From assembly GCF_017468685.1 (NCBI RefSeq), contig NZ_JAFUHT010000030.1, positions 1-64,000 of the forward strand: a DNA stretch of 64,000 nucleotides, written 5' to 3'. Of this stretch, positions 34,342 to 43,453 are shown one piece after another (position 1 is the first letter of the stretch; each line of letters starts with the position of its first letter). Source of the stretch: Methanobrevibacter sp. (GTDB taxonomy: Archaea; Methanobacteriota; Methanobacteria; Methanobacteriales; Methanobacteriaceae). The notes beneath the pieces were generated by a model, which saw only the letters and a program-made list of their open reading frames with translations, had not been told where the DNA came from and did not search any database. The position numbers were made by a program, and so were the translations under genes.

Positions 34342-36647
34342 CTGATAATTTAAAAATTGGAGTATTTCTATGTGAATGCGGTGGAAATATTTCTGATATT
34401 GTCGACCTTGATGAAGTTCGAAAAGCTTTGAATGTGGAAGTTATTGAACAATTTGAAAACCTCTGTTCTTTAAATGGACGTAAACTCATACGTGATGCAA
34501 TTATTGAACGTCATTTGGATAGGGTTGTTGTAGCGGCTTGTTCACCAATTAGTCATGAAAGAACATTTCAGGATTATGTCAAACCATTAAACCCATACTT
34601 AATGGATATGGCTAATATTAGGGAACAATGTTCTTGGGTTCATGATGATAAAGAAAAAGCAACTAAAAAAGCAATTACATTAATTAAGGCATCTATTGAA
34701 AAAGTAAAACAATCCGATGAAGTTAATCCAATATATTGTCCAATTCCAGAAGATGTGGCAGTTATTGGTGGCGGAATTGCAGGAATGAATGCTGCATTAT
34801 CATTGGCAAAACAAGGAAAAAAAGTAACTATAATTGAACAGTCTCCATCTCTTGGAGGATACATGGCTAAAATTGGTAAAGTATTTTCACCAGTTAAAAT
34901 TGCTGAAGAATGTGGAATGTGTCTTTTAAATCCAATTTTAAATGATTTGGTATGGAATGACAATATAACTGTTTTAACTAATTCAAAAGTAGTTGAAGCA
35001 GACCGTCATGCAGGTACCTATAATTTAATTGTTGAAAAATCTCCAAGATTTGTTGATCCGGATAAATGTATTGCATGTGGAAAATGTGTTGACGTTTGTG
35101 ATATTGAAGTTCCAGATGATTGGAATGAAGGATTATCTAAAAGAAAAGCAATTTATCGACCATTTGGACAGTCATATCCTGAAGCTTATGTTATTGATCC
35201 TGATGCATGTACTAAATGTGGGGACTGTAAACGTCAGTGTATGATGGATGCAATCACTTTAAAACAGAAACCTGTAAAATTCCCATTGCAAGTTGGTTCA
35301 ATTATTGTTGCAACAGGTCATCAGTTAATAAATCCTGATAAAAGACCGGATTATTCATACTCAAGACATCCAGATATCATTACTCAAATGGAACTTGGAC
35401 GTATTACTGGTGTAAATGGTCCAACAAAAGGAGAACTATTAAAATCTAATGGAGAAGTACCTAAAAGAGTTGTAATGATTCAATGTGTTGGTTCAAGAGA
35501 TGAAAAACCTGATGGTCACAGATATTGTTCTAAAATTTGCTGCTCTGTTGCTTCAAAAAATGCGAATATTATTAAACATAAATACCCTGACACTGATGTT
35601 GTTGTATGTTATACGGATGTCAGAACTCCGGGAATGTTTGAAAAATATTACAAACACACTCAGGAAAACGGTGTAAGATTTTTAAGAGGCCGTCCTGGTG
35701 AAGTAGCAGTTAAGGGAGATGACTTAATAGTCCGTGTTGAAAATACAATTAAAGGTGAATTTGAAGAAATTGAAGCGGATATGGTTGTATTGTCAACAGC
35801 AATGGAACCGTCAGAAGGTACCAAGGAGATTGCAGAAATATTGAATATAGGAACAACAGAAGACCATTTCATTAAAGAGTCACATCCGAAAATTAAACCT
35901 GTAACAACAGATGTTCAGGGAGTATTTGTTTGTGGTACTGCACAGGATCCAAAAGATATTACAGATTCCATCATGCAGGCAACTTCCGCTGCATCTAAAG
36001 TTGCAGAATATAATTATGGCGGGGTTGAAATTGAACCATTTATTGCTGACATTGATCCTGAAAAATGTCAGTTATGTGGGGATTGTTTAGAAAAATGCAA
36101 ATTCAAGGCATTAAGTATAGTTGATGCATATGTTGTTTTAGACCCTATGAGTTGTGATGGTTGTGGAAAATGTTTAACTGTCTGTCAACATGGTGCTATT
36201 AATATTAACGGTAATATTGATGAGAAGATTTCAGCAACCATTGATGGTATTTTATCTGAAAAACAGGAAGGTGAACGTACTATTCTAGTTTTCCTTGATA
36301 CAATAGGTTATACTGCAGCAGATAATATTGGAGTTAACAGGATTTCATATCCTGAATCTATCCATATTATTAAAGTACATTCAGTCAATAGGATAAGGCC
36401 AAATCATATTAAGCATGCACTTGAAAATGGTGCTGATGGAGTATTCATTGGTGAATTCCCGGGTGACCTGATGTATGAGGAAGTTGAACGTAAAATCCAA
36501 AGGGTTAGAGAGGAAATAAGTGATTTTGGTGAAAATCCTGAAAGATTGGCATTTTCTAAAGTCTACATTCCGTACTTCGAAGGACTGGCCCGTAAATTGA
36601 ATGATTTTGATGATAAGATTGCACAATTGGATGGGACTGAAAATTAA
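34338..36647 (+). CDS. hdrA: CoB-CoM heterodisulfide reductase subunit A, copy 2, with Cys-less MvhD-like tail
   Basis: 769 residues, the same length as copy 1, with the FAD motif VIGGGIAGMNAALSLA, cluster ligands CVGSRDEK...YCSKICC and four ferredoxin motifs (CIACGKCVDVCD, CTKCGDCKRQC, CQLCGDCLEKC, CDGCGKCLTVC). The C-terminal MvhD/FlpD-like domain also lacks the expected cysteines (NGADGVFIGEFPGDLMYEE), so the change predates the duplication. The two copies differ most in the ferredoxin-linker regions and in the N-terminal 60 residues. Confidence 0.92.
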   Translation: MTDNLKIGVFLCECGGNISDIVDLDEVRKALNVEVIEQFENLCSLNGRKLIRDAIIERHLDRVVVAACSPISHERTFQDYVKPLNPYLMDMANIREQCSWVHDDKEKATKKAITLIKASIEKVKQSDEVNPIYCPIPEDVAVIGGGIAGMNAALSLAKQGKKVTIIEQSPSLGGYMAKIGKVFSPVKIAEECGMCLLNPILNDLVWNDNITVLTNSKVVEADRHAGTYNLIVEKSPRFVDPDKCIACGKCVDVCDIEVPDDWNEGLSKRKAIYRPFGQSYPEAYVIDPDACTKCGDCKRQCMMDAITLKQKPVKFPLQVGSIIVATGHQLINPDKRPDYSYSRHPDIITQMELGRITGVNGPTKGELLKSNGEVPKRVVMIQCVGSRDEKPDGHRYCSKICCSVASKNANIIKHKYPDTDVVVCYTDVRTPGMFEKYYKHTQENGVRFLRGRPGEVAVKGDDLIVRVENTIKGEFEEIEADMVVLSTAMEPSEGTKEIAEILNIGTTEDHFIKESHPKIKPVTTDVQGVFVCGTAQDPKDITDSIMQATSAASKVAEYNYGGVEIEPFIADIDPEKCQLCGDCLEKCKFKALSIVDAYVVLDPMSCDGCGKCLTVCQHGAININGNIDEKISATIDGILSEKQEGERTILVFLDTIGYTAADNIGVNRISYPESIHIIKVHSVNRIRPNHIKHALENGADGVFIGEFPGDLMYEEVERKIQRVREEISDFGENPERLAFSKVYIPYFEGLARKLNDFDDKIAQLDGTEN

Positions 36648-36655
36648 ATTAGAAC

Positions 36656-36794
36656 ATGACTTTAAAGATTATTCAGTGTAAAACCAATTCCAAAGGTAAT
36701 GCAACATTTAGATAAAAAAGGAACATATAATGCAGTACTTAATTATAATGGTACAAGTCTTTACAAAAATATGTTCAAAAAAAGTCAAAATTAA
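36656..36794 (+). pseudogene. Remnant of an adhesin-like protein repeat
   Basis: Just after hdrA copy 2, one frame reads CKTNSKGNATFR-stop. The shifted frame continues DKKGTYNAVLNYNGTSLYKN and ends at 36794. Together they resemble one Ig-like repeat of the adhesin-like surface proteins common in Methanobrevibacter (a TxSxGxAxF strand followed by GTYxAxxxYxGxxxY). It is too short and frameshifted to be functional. It may mark an old recombination with an adhesin gene. Confidence 0.4.
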
Positions 36795-36802
36795 AGTAAG
36801 AT

Positions 36803-36837
36803 AGTAAATACATACATCCTATGTGTATTTACTTTTT
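36803..36837 (+). terminator. Hairpin terminator downstream of the second hdr cassette
   Basis: A ten-base stem, AGTAAATACA (36803-36812) with TGTATTTACT (36824-36833), runs into a T tract. It probably ends the second hdr transcript together with the remnant fragment. Confidence 0.5.
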
Positions 36838-36953
36838 ATATTTTTTTAATTATATTTGAAATATTCAATATTGCATTGATATTTTAACAGGTTATATTGT
36901 TAAGCTAATGAATTATTGATGAACTTTTTAAAATTATTTAACTTATATTCGGT

Positions 36954-37214
36954 TCATATTTTTTCCAGTATCTGCAATCCGAGGGGAGTGCATTTGTACA
37001 GTCTTCCCTTTCTGACTTCCTCATTAACACACAAAACAAGATTTTTCTTTTTCAAATCAATAAGTGCTGCTGATACCTGACTGGTTTTTAAATTGTTTTC
37101 ACGTGCAATTTCTGATGGCATTTTCAATGTGTTTCCTATTGACTTTAAAGTGTTTGTCCTGTAAGGAGAAATTTTGACAAAACCTAAAATAAGAAAAAAT
37201 TCTTTTTCATCCAT
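36954..37214 (-). CDS. Winged-HTH regulator, paralogue of the gene at 13607
   Basis: The protein has 86 residues. The helix-turn-helix is MPSEIARENNLKTSQVSAAL, and the wing is LVLCVNEEVRKGRLYKCTPLG. The start FILGFVKISPYRTNTLKSI (FLIL in full) matches FLRISSTRYKTLEAL of the regulator at 13607. It stands between the second hdr cassette and comE on the minus strand. Control of coenzyme M genes or its own promoter is possible but not shown. Confidence 0.7.
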   Translation of the reverse strand: MDEKEFFLILGFVKISPYRTNTLKSIGNTLKMPSEIARENNLKTSQVSAALIDLKKKNLVLCVNEEVRKGRLYKCTPLGLQILEKI

Positions 37215-37334
37215 ATATTTAATTGATTAGTTAACAGATTAATCTTTATATATAAAATAAATAGTTTTAAATCTGTTTTTTAATAAGTTGTACATAATTA
37301 ACAAACAAAATAATAAAAAAAGTGTGAAGTTCAA

Positions 37335-37874
37335 TTATCTAATTGAACTCATAAATCTTTCTTTGATGGTGATTGGGTCAAGGTCAATTATCGGTGCTGT
37401 AGAATTGCCTGCTTCGGTTTTATAAACAATAAAACTTGCATCATCACTTTTGATAATGTCTTTTAAGTTAATGTTGTCAAAATAATGACTGTTTTTAAAC
37501 CCTACACTTTTAGCAATTTCAACCAAATCAATCTTTTGTGCATAAGTGTCCTGGTTACCTGTGGAACCATAAGCGCCATTGTCAATTACAATCCATGTCA
37601 GATTGGACGGATTGTTTGCAAATACGGTTACAAGTGAACCCATGTTCATCAGAAGTGAACCGTCCCCATCAATTACCACAATATCCTCATGAGGTTTTGC
37701 AAGACTTAGTCCCAGACCTATTGATGAGGCAAGACCCATTGATCCAATCATGTAGAAGTTTTTGGAACGGTCTTCAATTTCATACAGTTCTCTTGACGGA
37801 AATCCTATATTGCAGATTACCAACTCTTCATCGATATATTCCATTATTTCATAAATCGCTTCATATCTTGCCAT
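37335..37874 (-). CDS. comE: Sulfopyruvate decarboxylase, beta subunit
   Basis: ComE is the TPP-binding half of sulfopyruvate decarboxylase, which makes sulfoacetaldehyde for coenzyme M. The TPP motif is visible as VVIDGDGSLLMNMGSL followed by WIVIDNGAYGST, and the core GSMGLASSIGLGLSLA is conserved. The frame extends back to 37898, but ATG 37874 (MARYEAIYE) follows GGTGAT and lies four bases after comD, so it is preferred; 179 residues is normal for the beta subunit. The two subunits are often fused in other archaea; here they are separate and adjacent. Confidence 0.9.
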   Translation of the reverse strand: MARYEAIYEIMEYIDEELVICNIGFPSRELYEIEDRSKNFYMIGSMGLASSIGLGLSLAKPHEDIVVIDGDGSLLMNMGSLVTVFANNPSNLTWIVIDNGAYGSTGNQDTYAQKIDLVEIAKSVGFKNSHYFDNINLKDIIKSDDASFIVYKTEAGNSTAPIIDLDPITIKERFMSSIR

Positions 37875-37878
37875 ATTA

Positions 37879-38370
37879 TCACCAATACTTAATCTCAAGC
37901 AATATGCTAACCGGTTTTCCTTCCTCTTCGGATAAATCCCATGACAGTCTTATGTCATCATATGCCGCTTCAGGTGTTGCAGGTTTGAAAAACTTAAAGT
38001 CCATTCCTTCAAGTATTCTTGTTGTGGATTCACCCATAGGAACCTGTCCACATATATTTTCACCTTCAGTACCTCTATGACTCATTATCATTATTAATGG
38101 AAATTCATACAATTCCATCAGGGATTTGAGAGCATTTATGGAGTTTCCAAGTCCTGAATTCTGCATTAGAATTGCTGTTCTTTTACCGCCAAGGTATGCT
38201 CCGGCACATATTCCGATTCCTTCCTCTTCACGTGTAACAGGAATGTGTGTTATTTCAGGGTCATCATCAATCATATTTAGTAATTTTGATAGGTTGACAC
38301 ATGGAACACTTACGATAAAGTCTATTTCTGCATCTTTAAGTCCATTATAAATAGCTTCACTACTATCCAT
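37879..38370 (-). CDS. comD: Sulfopyruvate decarboxylase, alpha subunit
   Basis: ComD is the PYR-domain half of the enzyme and works with ComE. Diagnostic segments are [35 protein letters not shown] with the catalytic glutamate, and [14 protein letters not shown]. It is first in the comD-comE operon, transcribed leftwards from an AT-rich region (38371-38554) shared with the divergent cofH. Both neighbours therefore serve cofactor synthesis of methanogenesis. Confidence 0.9.
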   Translation of the reverse strand: MDSSEAIYNGLKDAEIDFIVSVPCVNLSKLLNMIDDDPEITHIPVTREEEGIGICAGAYLGGKRTAILMQNSGLGNSINALKSLMELYEFPLIMIMSHRGTEGENICGQVPMGESTTRILEGMDFKFFKPATPEAAYDDIRLSWDLSEEEGKPVSILLEIKYW

Positions 38371-38554
38371 ATTATCACTTTTTTTGTTGATAATAATTTT
38401 ATGTAAAAATTAGTATAAAAAGGTATTTAATTCAATTAATTTTAATTTTTTATGAATAATATTATTATTTTTCAATTTTTATTAAGGTACATTTTCATAC
38501 AATTGGTTTAATTAATAGAAACCTTTTTATTTAACTTAAAACTTATATATTAGC

Positions 38555-39697
38555 ATGTTTGATAAACTACCAATTTCTTCTGAAACAGAAAAAATCCTGA
38601 CCAAATCATTGGATGAGCAGATTACTGTTGAAGAAGCAAATCACTTAATGAATATTAAAGGATCAGATTTATATCCTTTACTAGCAACAGCAGACTATTT
38701 AAGACACGAAATCGTTGGAGACAACGTGACATTCATTAATAACTGTAATATTAACTTTACCAATATATGTACAGTTAGATGTGGTTTCTGTGCATTCGGT
38801 AAGGATGCCGATGACCCTGAAGCATATATTCTAAATGATGAGCAGATACTTGCAAAGGCTCAAGGTGCCGTTGAAAAGGGAGCTCATGAATTTTGTGTAA
38901 TGGGTGGAGTATTGCCTGATGCAGATATTGAATATTATGAGCATTTATTACAATTATTAAAAGGGGAATATCCAAATGTATTGATACATGGATTTTCACC
39001 AACAATGATTAGGGATGCATGTTTGGTATCCGGAATTGATTTGGCAGAAGGTTGTGAAAGATTGCGTGATGCAGGTCTTGATACATTGCCTGGAACCGCC
39101 GCTGAAATCCTAACTGACAGGTCAAGAGAAATAATCTGTCCTGAAAAGGTCAGTGTGGCAGAATGGGTGGACACAGTCAGAACTGCACATGAAGTGGGCA
39201 TACCTGGTTCAGCAACAATCATGTACGGCCATGTAGAAACTTTAGAAGAAAGGGTAGAGCATATTGATGTTATTAGACAATTGCAGGAAGAAACTCATGG
39301 TTTCACTGAATTTATTCCAATGACATTTATGCATGAATACTCTCCAATATTTTTGGAAGGTCAAACCAATCTTGGTGCTACCGGAACAGAGGATTTAAAA
39401 TTATATGCAGTTTCAAGACTGATGCTTAGAGATTTAATTCCAAATATTCAGGTTTCATGGGTAAAAATGGGATTCAGATTCGCACAGGTTTCACTAACTG
39501 CCGGTGCAAATGATTTAGGTGGAACTTTAGGTGGAGATGAATTGTCTGCAGCTTCAGGTGCACCTGATGGTGTTGATGCATCAATCGATACTTTAGGAAG
39601 CATCGTCAAAAACCTTGGAAGAAATCCTATTGAGAGAAATTCCAAATACACTGAATTTTACCCTATTAAAAACTTAATAGAGATGCCTTCAAAATAA
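38555..39697 (+). CDS. cofH: FO synthase subunit 2 (radical SAM)
   Basis: CofH joins tyrosine to the riboflavin precursor 5-amino-6-ribitylamino-uracil and, with CofG, builds the deazaflavin FO of coenzyme F420. The radical-SAM cluster motif is C72-x3-C76-x2-C79 in TNICTVRCGFCAFGK. GAHEFCVMGG, GTAAEILTDRSR and FMHEYSPIF are family hallmarks. Length, 380 residues, is normal. It is divergent from comD and followed 15 bases later by a kinase gene. No cofG is in this window. Confidence 0.92.
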   Translation: MFDKLPISSETEKILTKSLDEQITVEEANHLMNIKGSDLYPLLATADYLRHEIVGDNVTFINNCNINFTNICTVRCGFCAFGKDADDPEAYILNDEQILAKAQGAVEKGAHEFCVMGGVLPDADIEYYEHLLQLLKGEYPNVLIHGFSPTMIRDACLVSGIDLAEGCERLRDAGLDTLPGTAAEILTDRSREIICPEKVSVAEWVDTVRTAHEVGIPGSATIMYGHVETLEERVEHIDVIRQLQEETHGFTEFIPMTFMHEYSPIFLEGQTNLGATGTEDLKLYAVSRLMLRDLIPNIQVSWVKMGFRFAQVSLTAGANDLGGTLGGDELSAASGAPDGVDASIDTLGSIVKNLGRNPIERNSKYTEFYPIKNLIEMPSK

Positions 39698-39712
39698 TTA
39701 TTTTGTGATTTT

Positions 39713-40288
39713 ATGAAGAAATTTATTGTCATAGATGGCCTGGATGGGTCTGGAAAGGATACACAAGTGAACCTGCTTGCTGAAATGTATAAAAAGCAGG
39801 GAAAAAGTGTTATTGTAAGGTCTCATCCATGTAATGACAATAAGTTTGGTAGAAGATCCAAACAGGCTCTTCTTAAAACAGGTAAATTAAACCATATTCT
39901 TGCAACCCTTAATTTTGGACTGGATGCAATCAGATCTGTTCATATGTATTATTATAACCGTGATGTTGACGTTTTGATATTTTCAAGATATATTCTGGCT
40001 GTAATGTATCTTCCGAATGTCATTAACACTATTGTTTATAAGGTTGTGGCGTTTGTTCTTCCGACATCCGACTGCATGTTCTTTTTGGATATTTCACCAG
40101 AAGAATCACTTAGAAGAATAGGTTCTAGGGATGAGGAAACTGAAATGTTTGAAAATATTGATTCCTTGAGGCAAAATCGCTTAAGGTCTCAGAAGTTCAC
40201 ATATAACTGGAATGTGGTTCCGGCTGACGGGTCTCCAGAAGAGATTTCACAGATTATAAAAGCGAAATGTCTGGAATCAGATTCATAA
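39713..40288 (+). CDS. Thymidylate-kinase-like nucleotide kinase
   Basis: The P-loop of this 191-residue protein is GLDGSGKDTQVNLLA near residue 9. SRYILAVMYLP and MFFLDISPEESLRRIGSR resemble the substrate and lid regions of dTMP kinases. Compared with true Tmk, the DRY/DRF motif is replaced by SRY and several mid-protein residues differ, so it may phosphorylate another nucleotide or be a divergent Tmk. It follows cofH closely, and its end overlaps the minus-strand gene at 40283 by six bases. Confidence 0.7.
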   Translation: MKKFIVIDGLDGSGKDTQVNLLAEMYKKQGKSVIVRSHPCNDNKFGRRSKQALLKTGKLNHILATLNFGLDAIRSVHMYYYNRDVDVLIFSRYILAVMYLPNVINTIVYKVVAFVLPTSDCMFFLDISPEESLRRIGSRDEETEMFENIDSLRQNRLRSQKFTYNWNVVPADGSPEEISQIIKAKCLESDS

Positions 40289-40540
40289 TACTTCTTTTAT
40301 TCCGTCTGATGTTATTATCATAAGTGAGTTCAGATTTTCCAGAACTAATGAAACTATCGGATGGGTTTGTATATCCTTGTGCATGAATATTATTTCCTTT
40401 TCAACTATGTCTATCCAGTTAACGTGATATACGACTACACCATTGACAACCAAACCTAAATACTCTGGCACGAATCTGTTTTCATTAATCTCTTCAAAGT
40501 ATGGGCTTTTTCTAAAAATATCTCTTAAAATTTTATCCAT
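40283..40540 (-). CDS. Hypothetical protein, 85 aa, in the priS operon
   Basis: A small protein with alternating beta strands (YLGLVVNGVVVYHVNWI, IVEKEIIFMHKD, SLMIITSDGIKEVL). It begins three bases after the priS stop on the same strand, so it is co-transcribed with the primase gene. No family was recognised with certainty. A role next to the primase is only a guess from position. Confidence 0.6.
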   Translation of the reverse strand: MDKILRDIFRKSPYFEEINENRFVPEYLGLVVNGVVVYHVNWIDIVEKEIIFMHKDIQTHPIVSLVLENLNSLMIITSDGIKEVL

Positions 40541-40543
40541 AAT

Positions 40544-41521
40544 TTAAACTCCTTTTCTTTCATATACAAATTTAGGGACCGCCTTATCAAGTGGATCGAA
40601 TGTTTCACGGTTTTTGACTTCCATACATTTCATGCTTACTTTGGAGTGAAGTGAGGAAGGCAGTCTAAGTATCCTTTTAAGGTCGATTGAAACTTTAGCA
40701 TCAATTGTTGCAAGGTTTACTCTTGCCATGGCTTCAACAAGATTTTTGTATCTTCTAGGGCCGATGTCCCTTTTGAATAATCCCCATTCATCATTTTCCA
40801 GGTGATGTCTTGAGGCCATAATGTCCTTCATCAGTTTTGGATTGATTCCGTCAAGCTTTTCTTTGCCGGTCAGGTGTTGAATGTTGAATTTCACACGGTC
40901 AGTGAATATTTTCTGATATCCGATAGGTATGGAGAAGTGTTCAAAGTTAAAGCTCTGGTTGGATACTTCTGAGTTTATAAACTGTGATTTTGGAACTTCA
41001 GCGCCAGCGGCATATTTTAAAACTTCAGACCTTAGCTCGCTTCCGGCAAGCATCATTTCTTCATCAAGAATTCTTATGTGGTATCCTCTGCCTGAATAGA
41101 TAAGATGGATATTTTTTAAACCCAAATCAGATTCCAATGTATCTATTAATGTATTGACTATTTCTAAAGCTTCGCCAAGACAAATTTCACACACTCCGTT
41201 GCATTGACATGATCTGATAGGTATATCCTTTGCGTCAACATCAAAGATGTATTCTGCTTTCAGCCAATCTTCCCTGCGGCGAGGATTGTTGTAAAAAGCT
41301 ACTGAGATATAGGCTGCAAACGGTGCCTTATATCTTAGGAATTTACGTAATGATTCTGTTCCGCTGAAGACCTTGTATCTGTCATTTGGTCCGGTTCCTT
41401 TATGGTCAAAACCGAACTCTCTTTTTTTGATATCCTTTGAAATGAAATCCGGCAGGTCTTTCGGGTCCCATTCCTCACGATAGTATTGCCTTCGCTCTTT
41501 GATTGTCGCTTTAGAAAACAT
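40544..41521 (-). CDS. priS: DNA primase catalytic subunit
   Basis: PriS makes the RNA primers for DNA replication together with PriL. The catalytic aspartates are in YIFDVDAKD (D94 and D96). C105, C107, C111 and C114 (SCQCNGVCEIC) form the zinc knuckle, and IYSGRGYHIRI is the conserved nucleotide-binding motif. A third acidic region, LKRILRLPSSLHSK, matches the end of the active-site domain. 325 residues is the usual length. priL follows about 0.6 kb away on the same strand, separated by one opposite-strand gene. Confidence 0.93.
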   Translation of the reverse strand: MFSKATIKERRQYYREEWDPKDLPDFISKDIKKREFGFDHKGTGPNDRYKVFSGTESLRKFLRYKAPFAAYISVAFYNNPRRREDWLKAEYIFDVDAKDIPIRSCQCNGVCEICLGEALEIVNTLIDTLESDLGLKNIHLIYSGRGYHIRILDEEMMLAGSELRSEVLKYAAGAEVPKSQFINSEVSNQSFNFEHFSIPIGYQKIFTDRVKFNIQHLTGKEKLDGINPKLMKDIMASRHHLENDEWGLFKRDIGPRRYKNLVEAMARVNLATIDAKVSIDLKRILRLPSSLHSKVSMKCMEVKNRETFDPLDKAVPKFVYERKGV

Positions 41522-41616
41522 GATAATAAATTTATTTTTAAAGTATTTATGTTTTAAGTAAGTGTGCTTTTGTGTTTTTGCACACTTATATTAATTATAA
41601 TATACAAAATATTTTT

Positions 41617-42132
41617 ATGGAAGATATTGTTGAAGTTATTGGTGTCGAACATCTTAAGACAGTCTTATCCGGCCTAACTCCTGAAGACATTGTCAAACCG
41701 GCTTATGACAGTTGGATGGGAGGTATTAAAACAGGTCATACTATTTTGAATTTGGAAACTGGTAATGTTTATGGTTTAAGTATTGAATTGAATCAGATTC
41801 CTTTGGTTCATGAGATTTATATTGAATTGTACACTATTAAATCGGATGAAAATCCTATTGATGAAAAGGATTTCTTTTCACCAAGAGAATATGAGGAATT
41901 TCTTGAATTCAGCAGTGATGATCCATGTGAGTATATACCGGATATCATAACTGATTTTTGTGAAAAAAATGATATTGATGAATATGAAAGGACAATTGGT
42001 GTTTTAGCCTATAATTTTGAAAAGGACTATCAGTACAATTATAATATGTGGGAGTCCAAGATTTTAAACAAATATTATGATGCCATTTATGAGGACCATA
42101 ATCCATTTAAGTTTTCACAGTCTAGTCTTTAG
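41617..42132 (+). CDS. Hypothetical acidic protein between the primase genes
   Basis: The frame starts at 41572, but ATG 41617 (MEDIVEVIGVEHLK) gives a protein without the hydrophobic-poor leader and lies after a TATA-like TTATAATATAC. 171 residues, acidic, no membrane helix, no known motif; LVHEIYIELYTIKS and YERTIGVLAYNFEKD suggest an alpha/beta fold. It is transcribed against both primase genes and overlaps the end of priL by 11 bases. Confidence 0.6.
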   Translation: MEDIVEVIGVEHLKTVLSGLTPEDIVKPAYDSWMGGIKTGHTILNLETGNVYGLSIELNQIPLVHEIYIELYTIKSDENPIDEKDFFSPREYEEFLEFSSDDPCEYIPDIITDFCEKNDIDEYERTIGVLAYNFEKDYQYNYNMWESKILNKYYDAIYEDHNPFKFSQSSL

Positions 42133-43453
42133 GAGCTTCCTTGTCCAGCTGGAATTTCTTGCGTCCGTAGCATGACAACGGATTGTTTATTCCTTTACAG
42201 GATTTGTCTGGATGGCATAGGTTAGGCAAGTGTATTTTAATTTTTTCACAGCTCATTGGTGTGTACCATTTGGTTTCGCCTTCGTGGTTGATATCTACCC
42301 TGTCATGCATTCCGAATCCGAGCTTTGATATGATGTTTATTTTTTCCTGTGGCTGATCATCGAATAATGGTGGTGTACAGTTGTCAGCCGCATCAAAAAT
42401 CAAAGGTAAAATCTCATTTTCAGTTATTGTAAGGTCAGGATCCATATCTGATACTTTCACTGTTTCATCTGAAGCAAATATTCTAGGGTATAGTCTTGCA
42501 TAAGATGCAAATGATGTTAATAAAAGTACGATTGCATCGTTACGCCCACCTGAAGAAATTCCTTCTACTGTTGCTTTTATGCATGGTGGGAAAGCGTCAG
42601 GATTTAGTTTTCCGGCCTGAACTGTTCCGTATATTCCTCCGCTTCCAGCATAGTATTGGTTGTATTTGCTGATTTCATCAGGTATGAATTCTTTTAGCTC
42701 TTCGCCTATTTTTATTATTGCCGGATGTATTTCAATTCTAGCAGACATTTCCTTGATTCTTGCAATGTATTCTTCGGTTTTTTGCATTATCAATCTTGAA
42801 AGGATTTGTTCTTTTACGCTGTCACCGATCAGTATATTGTACATTCTCTCAGGGCTTCTGTCGATAAATTCATCGCCGAATCGGTATAGGAAATCATCCT
42901 GCTGAAGAACAATATCTCCTTCATCAATGAGAATGTCAGTTAGTTTGAGCTTTTTGGTTGCTATTATGTCTCTTAGTGATTTCCAGTGAATTGCACCATC
43001 CACTTTTACCTCATCAAGAACTTCATCTATTATTTCTGCCCTTGACATTGGCGGGATTTTTGCAAGCTTTTCCAGAATCAGTGTTCCCTGGGATTCGATA
43101 AACAGTCTGGTTTCACGTGATCCCAGATTGAACTGTATTGCAATGGCCTGGCATAGAATATGGAAGGTAACAACATCCTGAGCGAAAATATCTTCATTTG
43201 TCAGATATTCGAATTCCGCTTGGGTAAAATTCTTATTGTTCTTTTTTTCTATTGCCCATTGCATTCGTTTCATGCATAAATCGGAATATGATTTAGGAAT
43301 CAGACTGTCATCTGAGATTCTTTGGTTTGGAGTGTGTATGCAGGTTTCCATGAGTGTTTCATCATGGTCAAATATCTGATTTAAATCTCCGTACTCTCGT
43401 ATGATTTGTCTTCCTTCATCGGATAATGGATTTATAAATGAAACTTCTGCCAT
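42122..43453 (-). CDS. priL: DNA primase large subunit
   Basis: PriL is the non-catalytic subunit that binds PriS and controls primer length. The C-terminal iron-sulfur domain is visible as NCTPPLF, then SCEKIKIHLPNLCHPDKSC and SCYGRKKF. The N-terminal helical part precedes it. 443 residues fits the Methanobacteriales form. It is transcribed leftwards from a long AT-rich gap that also holds the metG promoter. Confidence 0.88.
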   Translation of the reverse strand: MAEVSFINPLSDEGRQIIREYGDLNQIFDHDETLMETCIHTPNQRISDDSLIPKSYSDLCMKRMQWAIEKKNNKNFTQAEFEYLTNEDIFAQDVVTFHILCQAIAIQFNLGSRETRLFIESQGTLILEKLAKIPPMSRAEIIDEVLDEVKVDGAIHWKSLRDIIATKKLKLTDILIDEGDIVLQQDDFLYRFGDEFIDRSPERMYNILIGDSVKEQILSRLIMQKTEEYIARIKEMSARIEIHPAIIKIGEELKEFIPDEISKYNQYYAGSGGIYGTVQAGKLNPDAFPPCIKATVEGISSGGRNDAIVLLLTSFASYARLYPRIFASDETVKVSDMDPDLTITENEILPLIFDAADNCTPPLFDDQPQEKINIISKLGFGMHDRVDINHEGETKWYTPMSCEKIKIHLPNLCHPDKSCKGINNPLSCYGRKKFQLDKEAPKD

